Below, piece after piece: positions 52,693-63,631 of a stretch of DNA of 64,000 nucleotides. Both the position numbers and the translations under genes were made by a program. Position 1 is the first letter of the stretch. Every line of letters begins with the position of its first letter. The notes under the pieces were generated by a model that saw nothing but the letters and a program-made list of their open reading frames with translations, had not been told where the DNA came from and ran no database searches. This stretch comes from Mariannaea sp. PMI_226 (Eukaryota; Ascomycota; Sordariomycetes; Hypocreales; Nectriaceae): contig JANFOG010000008.1 of NCBI GenBank assembly GCA_024336345.1, forward strand, positions 2,170,001 to 2,234,000, written 5' to 3'.

Positions 52693-53663
52693 CAAATGGA
52701 ATTTTGTGATGCATCACCCACCACTCTTCATATAAGACTTAATTTGAAACCCTTGCTGAAAGAATTCATGATTCCTCAATATTTCCTGCATGTGGCACTT
52801 AACATCTTTGAAAATGGCTCGGGTTTATGGGTGGGCTTCGCTGATATCAATCCGGTGTTCCATCTTCCACTCAGAACATCTCAGAGAAATCAACAGGACC
52901 AGTGATTCACTTCTAGGGATTTCTTTGACGCTCAGGAAAGGTTGACATTGAAAAAAAAGGGCTTGCATCCTTGCAAAACATCTACCTAAATTTATGTTTT
53001 CGAGCGATCATGGCCCTAATCTAGTCTGTTACTTCCGAGAGTACACAAGACCTCGATGCCATGGGCCAGACATACAGAACAAGAGGCGAGTATTACAGTT
53101 TAACTAATTACTATGAGCCTGTTAATCAAAAGAAAATGGACAATTTATAAATCATACCCGAGTGGATTTCTGTCTGACGAACCTGTATTAAATACAATAG
53201 GAACTCAATAGTTCCTAAGAATGTCAACTATTCTTCTCCCTGATCGAGAGAACTGAAGACTTAAATTCTGTCGCTTCTCGTTTCGTTGTGGTTGTTGCTG
53301 TTGCTGTTGCTCTTGTCCATTTGATTCTCAGCATCAGCAAGGTATTGCGCGGCCCAGAACTGGGCTCTCCTTGTTTCTCCACTAGAGCTGACAAATTGGC
53401 AAAAGGACTCTCAGAGCTAATATTAATAGAGAAGGCGAACAGGGGCTCATACGAGCTTGGGCAGTGGTCTAACTAACCAATTGAGGGGCTGACGCCTTTA
53501 TTCCAACTCAGACATACCATATCATCAAGAGGGCTAATTTGCGCTCTATCCTGGATAATATTCGCTCTATATAGTGCGATCGCTTTGCACAACTGAGCTG
53601 ACTCTCACTTGATTCTGAAAACCTCAAACTGTTGAGGAGCCCGCAACCCAGACAAAACTCTCC
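52693..53663. other. Intergenic
   Basis: No gene supported. Includes a (TTGCTG)n-like stretch near 53293-53310. Confidence 0.5.
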
Positions 53664-54650
53664 ATGTCAATTCCGTTCCTTGCCTTGCCTCGTCCTGGCG
53701 CCCCCGCGCCCGATGGGGGGTCGCGAGCCCTCTCAGCCCCATCTGAAGCCGCCTTCGTCGCCCATTTTGGCACATTGATGCCCCAAGTATCGTATCTGGA
53801 CACCCCGAACGGCAGAGCTGCGTATTATGAGCTGACGCACCCATCTCAACCACCCCCTGAAACCACGGCACCAATCTCCAGGGTGCTCTTCGTACATGGC
53901 GTCCAAACTTGTGCAGTCGGCTTGCTACCGCTAGCTCAAGAGCTTTCTTCGCGATTTCTAAGTGCACAGTGCGTCCTTGTGGATCTTTGGGGCCACGGGC
54001 TCACAGACACTCCAGTTGTGGCCCATGACGCAGCGCTATTTCACATGTTGTTGGAGACCCTGATGGCACAGCTTGGGTGGCGAGATGCACACCTTGTTGG
54101 TTATTCGTTTGGTGCATCGACGGCTGCGAGCTTTGTGGCTGCGCATCCCGAACGGGTTCTCTCCCTGACACTGGTTGCCCCTGCGGGCCTCATTCGAGAG
54201 AATCAATTCGGCGACTTGGGGAAGAGCTACTTGCGTGGTGGCGAGGGCTTGGAAGAGTCAGCACACAACTGGGTTATTGACCTTTTAGGAGGGGGCCCGT
54301 TGGTGGTGCCCCCAGATTGGAAGGAGAGATTTGCAAGAGGCGAAGTAGTTGCTGAAGCTGTTCGAGACTGGCAGATGAAGCATCACCCAGGACACAGAGC
54401 CAGCGTGGTAGCTATTTTCAGAGACGGAGGCGCGCTTGAGAAACATGGTGAGTTCGCCAAGGCGGCGAGGACGGGCATCAAGTGTCGGTGCATCCTGGGA
54501 GAGCTTGACGATGTGGCCAGCGTGCAGGACTTGAACGAGGTTGGGATGCAGAATGTTGCTGTCGTTCCGAACGTTGGACACTCAGTTGTAAGAGACAAGG
54601 TACCTGAGGTGGCTCAGCTGATTGAGGACTTCTGGCACGGGCTGTCATAG
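53664..54650 (+). CDS. Alpha/beta-hydrolase fold protein (328 aa)
   Basis: Single exon. The oxyanion motif VLFVHGVQ (about 74-81), the acid-bearing VDLWGHGLTDTP, the nucleophile elbow GYSFGAS and the late VPNVGHSVV (catalytic His) are in the order of a serine alpha/beta hydrolase. The region around ILGELDDVASV carries the usual acidic residue. There is no signal peptide. It resembles fungal hydrolases of unknown substrate (esterase or C-C-bond hydrolase group). It lies between an FAD oxidoreductase and a Zn2Cys6 regulator on the same strand. Confidence 0.87.
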   Translation: MSIPFLALPRPGAPAPDGGSRALSAPSEAAFVAHFGTLMPQVSYLDTPNGRAAYYELTHPSQPPPETTAPISRVLFVHGVQTCAVGLLPLAQELSSRFLSAQCVLVDLWGHGLTDTPVVAHDAALFHMLLETLMAQLGWRDAHLVGYSFGASTAASFVAAHPERVLSLTLVAPAGLIRENQFGDLGKSYLRGGEGLEESAHNWVIDLLGGGPLVVPPDWKERFARGEVVAEAVRDWQMKHHPGHRASVVAIFRDGGALEKHGEFAKAARTGIKCRCILGELDDVASVQDLNEVGMQNVAVVPNVGHSVVRDKVPEVAQLIEDFWHGLS

Positions 54651-55177
54651 TTGATGGAGTGTTTCTGACCGGCCGGAGAGTTGGGGAGACAGACAGTAGA
54701 AATTATACCTAGGTAGCTGTTTATTTTATTATTTTATTTCGAGATTACGCCAAACAAGACATTGTTTGCCCAAGCTATCACCGTCAACCACCATTGGAAC
54801 CTCGTATTATTGCTACCATTATAACTAAACTTATTTCTGTTCGAACGTCTTTAGCTAGCTCCCCTTTTATTTTTCTTCTTTTTTTTCACATTTGCTTCTG
54901 GTTGATTTGATTCCAGCTCGTTTGAGAGCTATTGGCCCTTTGTCTGCTCTCTTGCCAGTTGAAAGCAAGTTCGCCGCACTTGTATTATGCCCTGTTTACT
55001 CCACTCATTCCGCACGGCCCCGCAACATTCTACCTTGAGAGTGACTTCGTCTTTCGTCCGCCGAGCTCGGTTGAAGCTTCAACCTTCGGTGCAACAACCA
55101 CCAAACTGCCATGGCTCCCCCAGCGCTCCTCAAGCCCCTCTTCAGCACATATCGTTTATTACCTGCCTAAGTTGTGA
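54651..55177. other. Intergenic upstream of Zn2Cys6 regulator
   Basis: Contains T-rich tracts (54866-54895) and a long C/T-rich leader before the ATG at 55178. No gene seen. Confidence 0.5.
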
Positions 55178-57580
55178 ATGACCGCACCGATAGGCCAGAA
55201 TACCCCCGAGCCCAAGCGGAGGAAGATCCGCAAGGGCACCCAGAGTTGCTGGGAATGCAAGCGACGCAAGGTTCGATGCCGCTTCGTTGCCGGCTCCGAC
55301 GACACTGCGTGCGCCAACTGTATCCGGCGTGGGACAGCATGTGTGAGCCAGGAACATGAAGAGCAGCCACTGGCCTTGACCACGACGGGCGATAGCAGTA
55401 ACAACAAGCAGATTGAGGCGCGTCTAGGGCGGGTCGAACAGCTCATTGAATCGATTGTTGATACACGTGCAACCACGTTGACTCTCACAGAAGGCGCAGG
55501 GCGCCAATCTCGTCTGACTGAGTCGCCATTCTCCTCTCGTGATCCTATTTGCCATACAGCACCAGATTTTACTGGAGACGAGGATACTACTTCACTCAAT
55601 AACAGGGACAGTCCTATAGCGGTGCGTCCTTGTACCCAATCGATCCCGCTGTCTCGACAGTCCTTTTCTAACACAGGATCGAACGAAAAGCGCCCAGAAA
55701 CTCCTCATTCCCCTATACATCAACTCTACGATACATTCACTTCTCTAATCCATAGCAAACAAACTGTGGACAAGTATGAACAGCTGTCCTGCGCTCTCGT
55801 TGCCGCATGGCCCGGCCAAAAGGAGATCGACCTCATTTGTAAACTCCCTGTTAGCATTCCAGCTCATATCCGAGGCAGCATATGCGTACCCTACTCGAGC
55901 TCCATTAGTGCTGAATCCCCTTCGACTCGAAATGTGCTGCAACTCCCGCCTCTTAGTTCGCATCCAGTATTGATCGCGCGAAAGCTCCTGCAGCTTGGCA
56001 TCTTCCTGCAGAGCGCCCCCCCTGAATCGTTAAGAGACCTAGACATCTCATACTGCCACATCATGACCCGAGTGGTCGATACGGCCACAAAACTTGTGAC
56101 TACTAATGATGACCTTATCGGCTCCATCGAAGGAATTGAGTGCATCATCATGGAGGCCATGTACCACAATTACGCCGGATATCTTCACCGTGCTTGGATG
56201 GCAGTTCGCCGGGCCACAGCGGTAGCGCAGATGATGGCGCTTCACAACGGACTCAACTCGCGGTCTGTGAAGATTCTTGAGCCGGAGACGCGAGCCATCT
56301 TCGACGCTGACCAGGTTTGCTTCCGCCTAGTCTCTATTGATCGCTACTTGTCGCTCATGCTTGGCCTACCGCGTACGTCGCTGGAAAGCTTCTTCGCCTC
56401 ACCCAAGGCCTTGGAGGGATGCCAGCCTATCGACCGCATGCAACGCATCTACTGCATCGTCGCTGATCGTATCCTACAGCGCGAAGAGAACGACTTGGTT
56501 GAAATGTACGAAATTGACACGCTGATGCAGCGAGCTGCCGCCGAGATGCCTCCTCAGTGGTGGCTGATGCCGAATATCCTGGGCGGCACCAACATCAGTA
56601 AGACAGACCCGATCCACGAGACGAGCCGCTTGATGGACCATTTCACCCACTACCACCTACTATTACGCCTCCATCTACCCTATTTGCTGCATGCCCCGTC
56701 TGATCAGAGGTACCATCACAGCAAGATGACTGCTATCAACGCTGGTCGCGAGGCGCTCGCTCGATACGTGGCTTTCCGCAGCAACAACCCGGATCATTTT
56801 TACTGTCGCGGCGTAGATTTTATTGCTTTTATTGCCACTACGGTGCTGTGCCTTGCCTACATCGACTTTCGCGGCCAAAATCAATGTCTCAGCCGATCTG
56901 TGGGCAGTAGTAACTTCGACTTCCTCGCCCACAGCCGTCTCGGCGATCGCGGTCTAATGGAGCGCACCGTTGACATCATTGAATGCATGGCTCGTGCTGG
57001 TTCCGATGCTATTGCTTCCAAAATCGCCCGTATTCTTGGCCATCTGCTTGCCGTTGAGGCCAACGCCGCCTCCGGGACCAGTTATAGCACTAACTCCTCC
57101 TGTGGTGACGGAAAGCAGGAGCTTGAGTGTCATGGGCAGTTGACTAATGGCGGAAAGATGTTGCAAGTCCACATCCCTTGCTTTGGCACTATCAACTTTG
57201 AGCGCCGCACCATCTCAAAGGCAAGTTTTGGTGGGCAGACAACTGAGCAACGCTTGCTTCCTGACCCGCCAGACCAACAGGGCCAAACACACCTATATAG
57301 ACCTGGCCCATCGTCGATGTGTGAAGGCGATGCCCAAGTAACCGTGCAAGCGGACCCTGGGCAAGCAGTCCCAGTGCAGTCTGACTTGCCAGGTGATGGT
57401 CTCTCTAGTTTCAGGCACGGTGGCATCCCTGAGGACTCGCTTCCCAATATTCAGGCTATCGGTGAACTTGGAGAAGACTGGGACTTGCAGGGTGTAGACA
57501 TAACGCTCTTCGATACCCTGTTTCGCGGCACGACCGGAGATCCTATCGAGGAGGGAACCTGGGGTTGGTGGATGAACTAA
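55178..57580 (+). CDS. Zn2Cys6 transcription factor (800 aa)
   Basis: Single exon. The binuclear zinc cluster is at Cys24, Cys27, Cys34, Cys45, Cys48 and Cys55 (CWECKRRKVRC...CANC...C), preceded by a basic stretch KRRKIRKG. The spacer between the third and fourth Cys is longer than in Gal4. A short coiled coil (IEARLGRVEQLIESIV) follows the zinc cluster. The middle (about 250-560) is the helical fungal transcription-factor homology region, with RLVSIDRYLSLMLGLPR as its recognisable core. The C-terminus is Gln/Gly/Pro-rich and acidic, as in activation domains. Targets are unknown; the nearest genes on the same strand are the alpha/beta hydrolase and DAO oxidoreductase. Confidence 0.9.
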   Translation: MTAPIGQNTPEPKRRKIRKGTQSCWECKRRKVRCRFVAGSDDTACANCIRRGTACVSQEHEEQPLALTTTGDSSNNKQIEARLGRVEQLIESIVDTRATTLTLTEGAGRQSRLTESPFSSRDPICHTAPDFTGDEDTTSLNNRDSPIAVRPCTQSIPLSRQSFSNTGSNEKRPETPHSPIHQLYDTFTSLIHSKQTVDKYEQLSCALVAAWPGQKEIDLICKLPVSIPAHIRGSICVPYSSSISAESPSTRNVLQLPPLSSHPVLIARKLLQLGIFLQSAPPESLRDLDISYCHIMTRVVDTATKLVTTNDDLIGSIEGIECIIMEAMYHNYAGYLHRAWMAVRRATAVAQMMALHNGLNSRSVKILEPETRAIFDADQVCFRLVSIDRYLSLMLGLPRTSLESFFASPKALEGCQPIDRMQRIYCIVADRILQREENDLVEMYEIDTLMQRAAAEMPPQWWLMPNILGGTNISKTDPIHETSRLMDHFTHYHLLLRLHLPYLLHAPSDQRYHHSKMTAINAGREALARYVAFRSNNPDHFYCRGVDFIAFIATTVLCLAYIDFRGQNQCLSRSVGSSNFDFLAHSRLGDRGLMERTVDIIECMARAGSDAIASKIARILGHLLAVEANAASGTSYSTNSSCGDGKQELECHGQLTNGGKMLQVHIPCFGTINFERRTISKASFGGQTTEQRLLPDPPDQQGQTHLYRPGPSSMCEGDAQVTVQADPGQAVPVQSDLPGDGLSSFRHGGIPEDSLPNIQAIGELGEDWDLQGVDITLFDTLFRGTTGDPIEEGTWGWWMN

Positions 57581-58560
57581 GATAATGGCATCTGACGGTC
57601 TCGAGTAACGTACGTACTGTAGATGTCAATGGTAAAATAAGGCTACGTAAGAGTCTTCAAACAACGAGGAATACTAAGCGATATATAAATAATCTATGAA
57701 ACCTCGGCGCGTTTGGGCGTTTGCAAGATACTAATGTCAATATATATATATATATAGCTTTCAGCTTATCTCAGGACCAACACAACCAAACTTTCGATAG
57801 CCTATTCAATAAAGATCTCATCGGTAATCCTAAGTCGATTCGACTATTATCATAACACACGTCTCTCAGTGTACCCATGCCAAATATCACAAAGTATCCT
57901 TTTATCAGCCATAGCAACTTGATGCACAGATATTACATGGACGAGGCTTTGCCCCCTTTTCTATTTCTCGTCACCCTTCACCACGTGCAATCAAAGAGCG
58001 CAACAGCCCTGTCTGCTCTCCGGCGAAGAGAGAAGAATAAAATAGCTACACCGCGACCTTGTTTAAGTTAGTCTTCATATATTCTTACTTGACTGCCTAC
58101 TGCGAGAAATACCAGATAGATGCGCAAGAAAGGTTGTTTTCAGTCCACGCATCCGTCATATAACAGTCGCAAACGGAAAGGAAGAAGAGAATGCTGCCGA
58201 CTGCTACACTCAGCTGGGGGCGGGAAGTTGTCTTGAGCGAGTTCAAAAAAGTGAAGCTCCTTCTTTCTTATTTGTGCACAAAGGCTGAGCCTCTATAACA
58301 TCATGGTTCCATAATGCCCGAATAGCCATCAGACCATTTCTTGCCAGGATGCGTGAGCCCAGCGTCTCAGTCCGATGCTATTGTCTGAAATAGGAGGCTT
58401 CCCATTAGTGAACCCGATCCTTAATTACTCTATCTACATATATGTATGCGCAACTGTGTATATACAGGATGGCCTTCAACCACTGACTCTCCGTAGGCGA
58501 AATTATGCCTCATGTATCCCCTTCCTTCCACTCAAAACTAGCGACTGTAGGATCAAGTGC
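57581..58560. other. Intergenic, convergent gene ends
   Basis: 980 bp without a supported gene; includes a TA microsatellite at about 57740-57756. Confidence 0.55.
57740..57756. repeat. (TA)n microsatellite
   Basis: Eight uninterrupted TA units. Confidence 0.85.
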
Positions 58561-58980
58561 TTAAACGGGATAGGTGGTAGATTCCGGGCAGAAGTTATAG
58601 CAGCTCATGTCATAGACCCATGGATTGAAGAGCGGGACTAACTCAGTGATGAGCGTATCGGCAGGGCCCCAGTAGTCACAGGTACTACCAGGCGCCCAAA
58701 ACATAATAACGGCGCATCCAGGGTACTCGCTGCAGCCCTTGAAGCATTCATCGACAGTCTGGACGGTGGAGCTACTGGCAGAGAGATATTGGTTGTCGGA
58801 GAGGATTTCGCCTCGCAAGGCACACTTGTCAGCTGGAAGAGGGTCTTTGAGGCCTTGCACACAAGCAGTCGTGGTGGCGGCAGGGGGCGCCGTTGAAGTG
58901 GTGGATGGCTTGCACGGGCCGGCATGGGCGACGCCAACAGCGGCGGCGGCGGCCAGAATGAGAGTCTTGAGAAGAGCCAT
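58561..58980 (-). CDS. Small secreted cysteine-rich protein (139 aa)
   Basis: Single exon from ATG 58980. The signal peptide is MALLKTLILAAAAAVGVAHA. A Thr/Ser/Ala/Pro-rich linker (about 25-40, likely O-glycosylated) leads into a compact domain with most of the nine cysteines. The part DECFKGCSEYPGCAVIMFW and the following Cys-Asp-Tyr-Trp recall PAN/apple-type carbohydrate- or protein-binding modules, but I do not insist on the family. A TATATAAGG stretch near 59135 lies about 150 bp upstream; on the coding strand it reads CCTTATATA. It is a candidate cell-wall or effector protein. Confidence 0.75.
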   Translation of the reverse strand: MALLKTLILAAAAAVGVAHAGPCKPSTTSTAPPAATTTACVQGLKDPLPADKCALRGEILSDNQYLSASSSTVQTVDECFKGCSEYPGCAVIMFWAPGSTCDYWGPADTLITELVPLFNPWVYDMSCYNFCPESTTYPV

Positions 58981-59260
58981 TCTAGAATATTAAGGAATTA
59001 TTTGTTATGAAAGAAAACGAGTGTCGATGACGGCGCAAGGAAGAAGGGGCCCTGAGCTAGGTAGGCAGAATAAAAGAACGAGTGGAATTGCGCTATGCCA
59101 ACAATCCAAGTTGCAAAGTGGACGAGGGACTGGCTATATAAGGCCTCGAAAACACCAATCCAAATCAAGAGCTACGGAAATACTGCAAGCTTTTCTTAAA
59201 TTCAGAATTTAAAGATTTGAATAAGGGGAAAACAACATGATCAGTTCTCCTCCGTACAGG

Positions 59261-59303
59261 GCTGCATCACCATTTGGTTTCCACTTGGCCGCGGTGATGC
59301 AGC
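59261..59303. repeat. Perfect 11-bp inverted repeat
   Basis: GCTGCATCACC (59261-59271) and GGTGATGCAGC (59293-59303) are perfect reverse complements with a 21-nt spacer. Confidence 0.7.
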
Positions 59304-59312
59304 GCACTACTG

Positions 59313-59362
59313 CCAATAGTGTCGCACAGATTGCTCTCCAATAGTGTCGCACAAACTGCCCT
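59313..59362 (+). repeat. Tandem duplication, 25-bp unit, two copies
   Basis: Two adjacent units begin with the identical CCAATAGTGTCGCACA and differ at a few later positions. Confidence 0.8.
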
Positions 59363-61177
59363 CGAATCGGCAAAGTGGGCTCGGTTTGACCCGTCAGAGG
59401 TGTCAATAGACTCGGAGAATGCTTGGGAGGTGAGCCAGGTTTACTACATAGTAATAGATTGGAGATTGGACTGCTAGGAACCCAATTACTGGATGGGTCA
59501 TATGATCTATTCTTTCACTTTTTTTTTCATTTTTTTTTTTTCACTTCCTATATTCCTTTGTTCTTCCCCCACTCTGTGCTCGCCTCATTCAGACTGGTAA
59601 CTATGCACAGAAGCTGGTTTTCTTCGTTCTTCTAAAACGTTAACTCTTGGCTAGTTCGGAAGGCTTCCGTATTTTAACCAATATTCTGTCAGTTGTGGGG
59701 ACTTGGGTGGCGCTGTCTACCGGAAATAGTTACTGGGGAGGATTTCGTGCAGCTGATGAAGAACTTGTTACGGCTAGTGTGACCACTGTCGTAATTTACA
59801 AACCTGTCAGTTGTCCCTGTTAGCTCGGTCTTTTGCAAGGGCCAGTTGCTCAACGGGAGTTGTTTAGTAATATCTGACATCCAAATTCTACACAAAGAAG
59901 ATAGGAAGAAAAGAAGTCGAAAGAGTTCTCTTCTCCTCGCACAACTTCGAACTGACGCTCTGTCAAGCTCTGAGCAGGGATGGTGTCTGACCTGGTCGCT
60001 GGCTTACAAATACAACATCTACCTCACACCCAATAATCTTCAGCCTAGTTCTCGACTGTAAGCCTGGCAGATTTGGTCGACGATGGAGCTGACCGTCTAC
60101 AGCAATAACAACACTGGGCGATGGATGAACTGTGAGATTGCTTTGGGAAAAAAAAAGTCACGGGTTTTATTACATGCAGTAAGCAGTATGCGAGTTTGTC
60201 AATCAGATAGATATCAGTAACTGCGCAAAGTCTGAATCGATATGTGCTACCGTGTGTAACAGGCGAAGCATGTTACTGTTCTATCGGCAATCAGACACTA
60301 TTCCTGATTAGTTGAGCTATTCAATGTGAGGTTGTAGACGGTACAGCTGACCCTGGCTGATCCATGTTGCCGAGTGTCAAATATGATTAAACATCCACAT
60401 GAGGCCTGCGGTTGGTCTTCTCAGGGTCTAGTAGTTTCCAAATAAGGGGTGATGCTATGTAGCTTGTTCATGCCCTTGAAGAGCGCTTACCGCGAGTAAC
60501 TACATAGTAGAATGAAGGACGTGTACAAATCATCACTCTGTAGAGAACTCCGATCTATTTCAGGTGGCCTGAGCCCAGGGCATATAACCCTCTGCGCTTC
60601 CTTGAGTTTGTATTATCTCCTCTTCATATCTATTACGTAAAGAAGCTATTCTTCTACTATTTAACCGTACCCGGTTCCTCTACTCAGCTAAATTTCTTTG
60701 GCCTGCCCTCCGCCGTGTAAGCAACCCGTGACGGTGAGGTATGGTGACTCAGGTGTCCCTGTTAGCATCCAATGTGACAAGTGACCGTCATAGATTCAAC
60801 GCAATGGACGAAGTCTCTCCTGGTGAACACTAACTTCAAGCTACAGTACATAGAAGCAAAACATCGACACTATGCTTTTTTTGAGGTAGCTCATCTCACA
60901 TACAGCAGATTATGCAACTCACTTATTGTAGTATTAACAATTAGAAAGTTGAGAAGTTAGCGTAGGAAAGAGCAGGCAAACTGTGTCCTCATATGATGAT
61001 GCTCACGAAAAGACGTTGATTCTTGTGGAGATTTGAGAATGGGGGCTTGAGTCAGTTGTGGAAAGCGGGAGCGTGAAATTCGCATATCTTATTTTACTAA
61101 GCAGCAGGGTAAGATGATTGATGACCGCGCACGGCACCTCCCCCAGACTACTCCCCTTATCCTGAGGCGCGGACATT

Positions 61178-63631
61178 TCACATATCCATTCCATTAATGA
61201 AATTCTGACTAGGTAAGAAAGCGTCCCAATCAAAATCCAAATTGTACGCATCCAATCCCTGGTTTACGTCCATGTCGGACCCCCCAAGTCCAACATTAGG
61301 AGTTGACACTGATGCCGACATATTCTTAGCCCTTGCCTTCAGTATATCATAACAGTACTCCAAACTATCCCTCGCACTGCGGGCCAGCTCCTTCTCCACC
61401 GGCCGGTCCAACTCGATGGCTTCGGCTTGCGCGAGAATCATGCTTTGGAACATGTGGCTCTTCACATTCGTCTCGCCGTGGCGGATGCGCGTCTCTGAGA
61501 GAGAAATCATGGCACGGAGGGTCTCCTTGAGTAGCTCGCGGTACCGGCTAGCGCGCTGGATTGTGCCGTCAAGGCGCTGTTCCTGGGCATGAACAAGCAG
61601 CTCCAAACACGGGGCAGCCATAGCAACCCGGAGGCCCTCGCGGAACATCCCACCCCCCGAGGCCATCAGCCTCGAGAAAGCCGCATCTTCTTCCGGCGAC
61701 ATTATGGCGGTAGCGGCGTCGAGACTAAGTTTGAGGGAGTAGTGATATAAAGGATTTTCACGTGTTTGATTGCTAAATGGGAAATGCAGCGGGGTTATGA
61801 ACCGGCGAACTAGATAGTCGAGCAGGTTTCGTTGGAAGGGTGTCGATTCCGGAGTGTCCTGCATCAGGCGGCCATTAACACGGAGGGCGTCAGTCAGCTC
61901 AGAACTTAGCGTGAGGACGTGATGATACGGTATATCGGCGCTGATACTATTCAGAAGCTCGACGATCCGAAGCCGCGTTGGGAACGAGTCTAGAAGTGCG
62001 AGCTGGATGGAAGCTGAAGTAAAGTGATCCTTGGCGTGGGGCTGGACCGACACAGTGGATTCATCCATTTCACTGTCGTCAATATTCAAAGGGGGCTCGG
62101 TATCAAACTCATCGAAGGATATCCTGGGTGGCATCCTGGAGTCTAAGGATGCCTGCACAACTAGTTCAAGGATGGTGGCCCATAGTCTCCGGCGAACTTC
62201 GGCCTGCAGCACCGTCACGGAACGACTTGGGAGATGCTTGGGGTCACGATGCAAGCCGACCTGCATCGCTCGATGGATTAGAGATCCCATTGACACCCAT
62301 ACAGTGTCTCCACCCATGGAGAAGATTTGCCGCGCCAAGATAGTCAAGCAGTATACCTGAAGCCCAGGTAAACTGATGCAGTCCTTCTCTAACGGACCGG
62401 CCAACCAAACTTCAGCAGCATAAATCCAGTGGTGCACCAGTTCCGCGTTGCGAAGTGACGCCTCCGGGCTCCCATGGTCAAACAGGCTGGAGCCAATCCC
62501 AATGACCAGTAGCACTGTCAAGCGCAAATCTGGTGTGGCAGATTCTGGGTGATCCCAGTACTTTTGGTAGTCGTCCCAGAAAGATGGAGCGTGAAGGATG
62601 CGATATGTAGATTCAAACGAATCAAAGTAGAGCTTCGCCATAGTGTCGCACACCTCGCGGGTCGGCGGCGTAAGCAAGTCAATTGATGACGAGAGCCCTC
62701 TTGTAGGCCGAACAAGTTTGATGCTCTTTGCTGTGCGCTTGCATTTGTTGAGCAGGTCACCGGCTTGTGCTATAAGAGTAGCTGTTTCGGAGTCTCTGAA
62801 ACCGGGATTCGTGCTTTGCTTGCCCATGATCTCTCCCCAACATACAATAATACCGGCAAACTCTTGGGCTGTGTCGGTCCAACCACCTCTTCCCAGATCC
62901 CTCGGTTTATTTAGGACTGTTTGCCAATCATGCGATCCCAGACCTTGTCGGCGGCGCTTGAGAGGGTTTGAGCCAGCCTCTGACAGGGGTATGCTGGATG
63001 TGGTGTTTCCATGAGCTTGAGACTTTATAAGTTCCTCCAATTTCTGTATTCGCTTCAAGAGCTCATCAACATTGTGATCATGGCTGCCGACTTGGCTGCA
63101 GGAACTTGAAGTCACAGTTGAAGCCCTGGGAACTGTCGAGGCTGTCGCTGACCGGGATGTTGCTGATTGGCTATCCGGTGGTGCGGACTGCTCACGTTGA
63201 GACTGCCCCACGGTTGAAATGGTTGGTCCATTTGGGCTGTCATTGTTATTGCGGACAGGTGGGACCTGTAGATGGCTTTGGTCTTGAGCTTCAGTATGCG
63301 ATAGTGAAGGCGGAATCGTAAAGTCACGGATTAACCGCGTCGGACTGGTTGTTGACGTTCGGGCCAGTGAGTGACGGACAGGGAGGGTTGGCTCAACATG
63401 GTTCTGAAATGGCTGGTAAATGCACTGGGTATCATGGCGAGTGCAGTGTGCACATGGATTCTTCTGGTCGCACTTGATCTTACGACGCCGACATTCACGA
63501 CACGAAAGTGCCGGCCTTCGACGTCGACGTGGATGGGTTTGCTCAGGCGGTGGAAGTTGCTGGGCTGCTTCTTGTCTGAGTGGCTGTACTTGTGGCAGCA
63601 GCTGTGGCTGGTGATGTGTCTGTTCTTCCAT
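61178..63631 (-). CDS. Zn2Cys6 transcription factor with Fungal_trans domain (817 aa)
   Basis: Single exon; I start at ATG 63631, the first in-frame Met with no stop before it. The N-terminus is Gln/Pro-rich, then a basic run (HPRRRRRPALS) precedes the zinc cluster with Cys44, 47, 54, 60, 63 and 70 (CRECRRRKIKCDQKNPCAHC...C), the standard Gal4-type spacing. A short coiled coil (DELLKRIQKLEELI) follows at about 200. The Fungal_trans region spans about 300-560 (FDSFESTYRILHAPSFW, HRAMQVGLHRDPKHLPS, EVRRRLWATI). The acidic C-terminus is a possible activation region. The targets are unknown. Confidence 0.9.
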   Translation of the reverse strand: MEEQTHHQPQLLPQVQPLRQEAAQQLPPPEQTHPRRRRRPALSCRECRRRKIKCDQKNPCAHCTRHDTQCIYQPFQNHVEPTLPVRHSLARTSTTSPTRLIRDFTIPPSLSHTEAQDQSHLQVPPVRNNNDSPNGPTISTVGQSQREQSAPPDSQSATSRSATASTVPRASTVTSSSCSQVGSHDHNVDELLKRIQKLEELIKSQAHGNTTSSIPLSEAGSNPLKRRRQGLGSHDWQTVLNKPRDLGRGGWTDTAQEFAGIIVCWGEIMGKQSTNPGFRDSETATLIAQAGDLLNKCKRTAKSIKLVRPTRGLSSSIDLLTPPTREVCDTMAKLYFDSFESTYRILHAPSFWDDYQKYWDHPESATPDLRLTVLLVIGIGSSLFDHGSPEASLRNAELVHHWIYAAEVWLAGPLEKDCISLPGLQVYCLTILARQIFSMGGDTVWVSMGSLIHRAMQVGLHRDPKHLPSRSVTVLQAEVRRRLWATILELVVQASLDSRMPPRISFDEFDTEPPLNIDDSEMDESTVSVQPHAKDHFTSASIQLALLDSFPTRLRIVELLNSISADIPYHHVLTLSSELTDALRVNGRLMQDTPESTPFQRNLLDYLVRRFITPLHFPFSNQTRENPLYHYSLKLSLDAATAIMSPEEDAAFSRLMASGGGMFREGLRVAMAAPCLELLVHAQEQRLDGTIQRASRYRELLKETLRAMISLSETRIRHGETNVKSHMFQSMILAQAEAIELDRPVEKELARSARDSLEYCYDILKARAKNMSASVSTPNVGLGGSDMDVNQGLDAYNLDFDWDAFLPSQNFINGMDM

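Larger units (their letters stand above)
58981..61177. other. Large intergenic region
   Basis: 2.2 kb without a supported gene. Contains a hairpin (59261-59303), a 25-bp tandem duplication (59313-59362) and T-rich runs (59515-59545). The region near 60000-61000 shows nothing I can assign. Confidence 0.55.

Noticed and set aside
51169..57580. Secondary-metabolite cluster (oxidoreductase, hydrolase, Zn2Cys6 regulator)
   Set aside because: No polyketide synthase, peptide synthetase, terpene synthase or other backbone enzyme is present.
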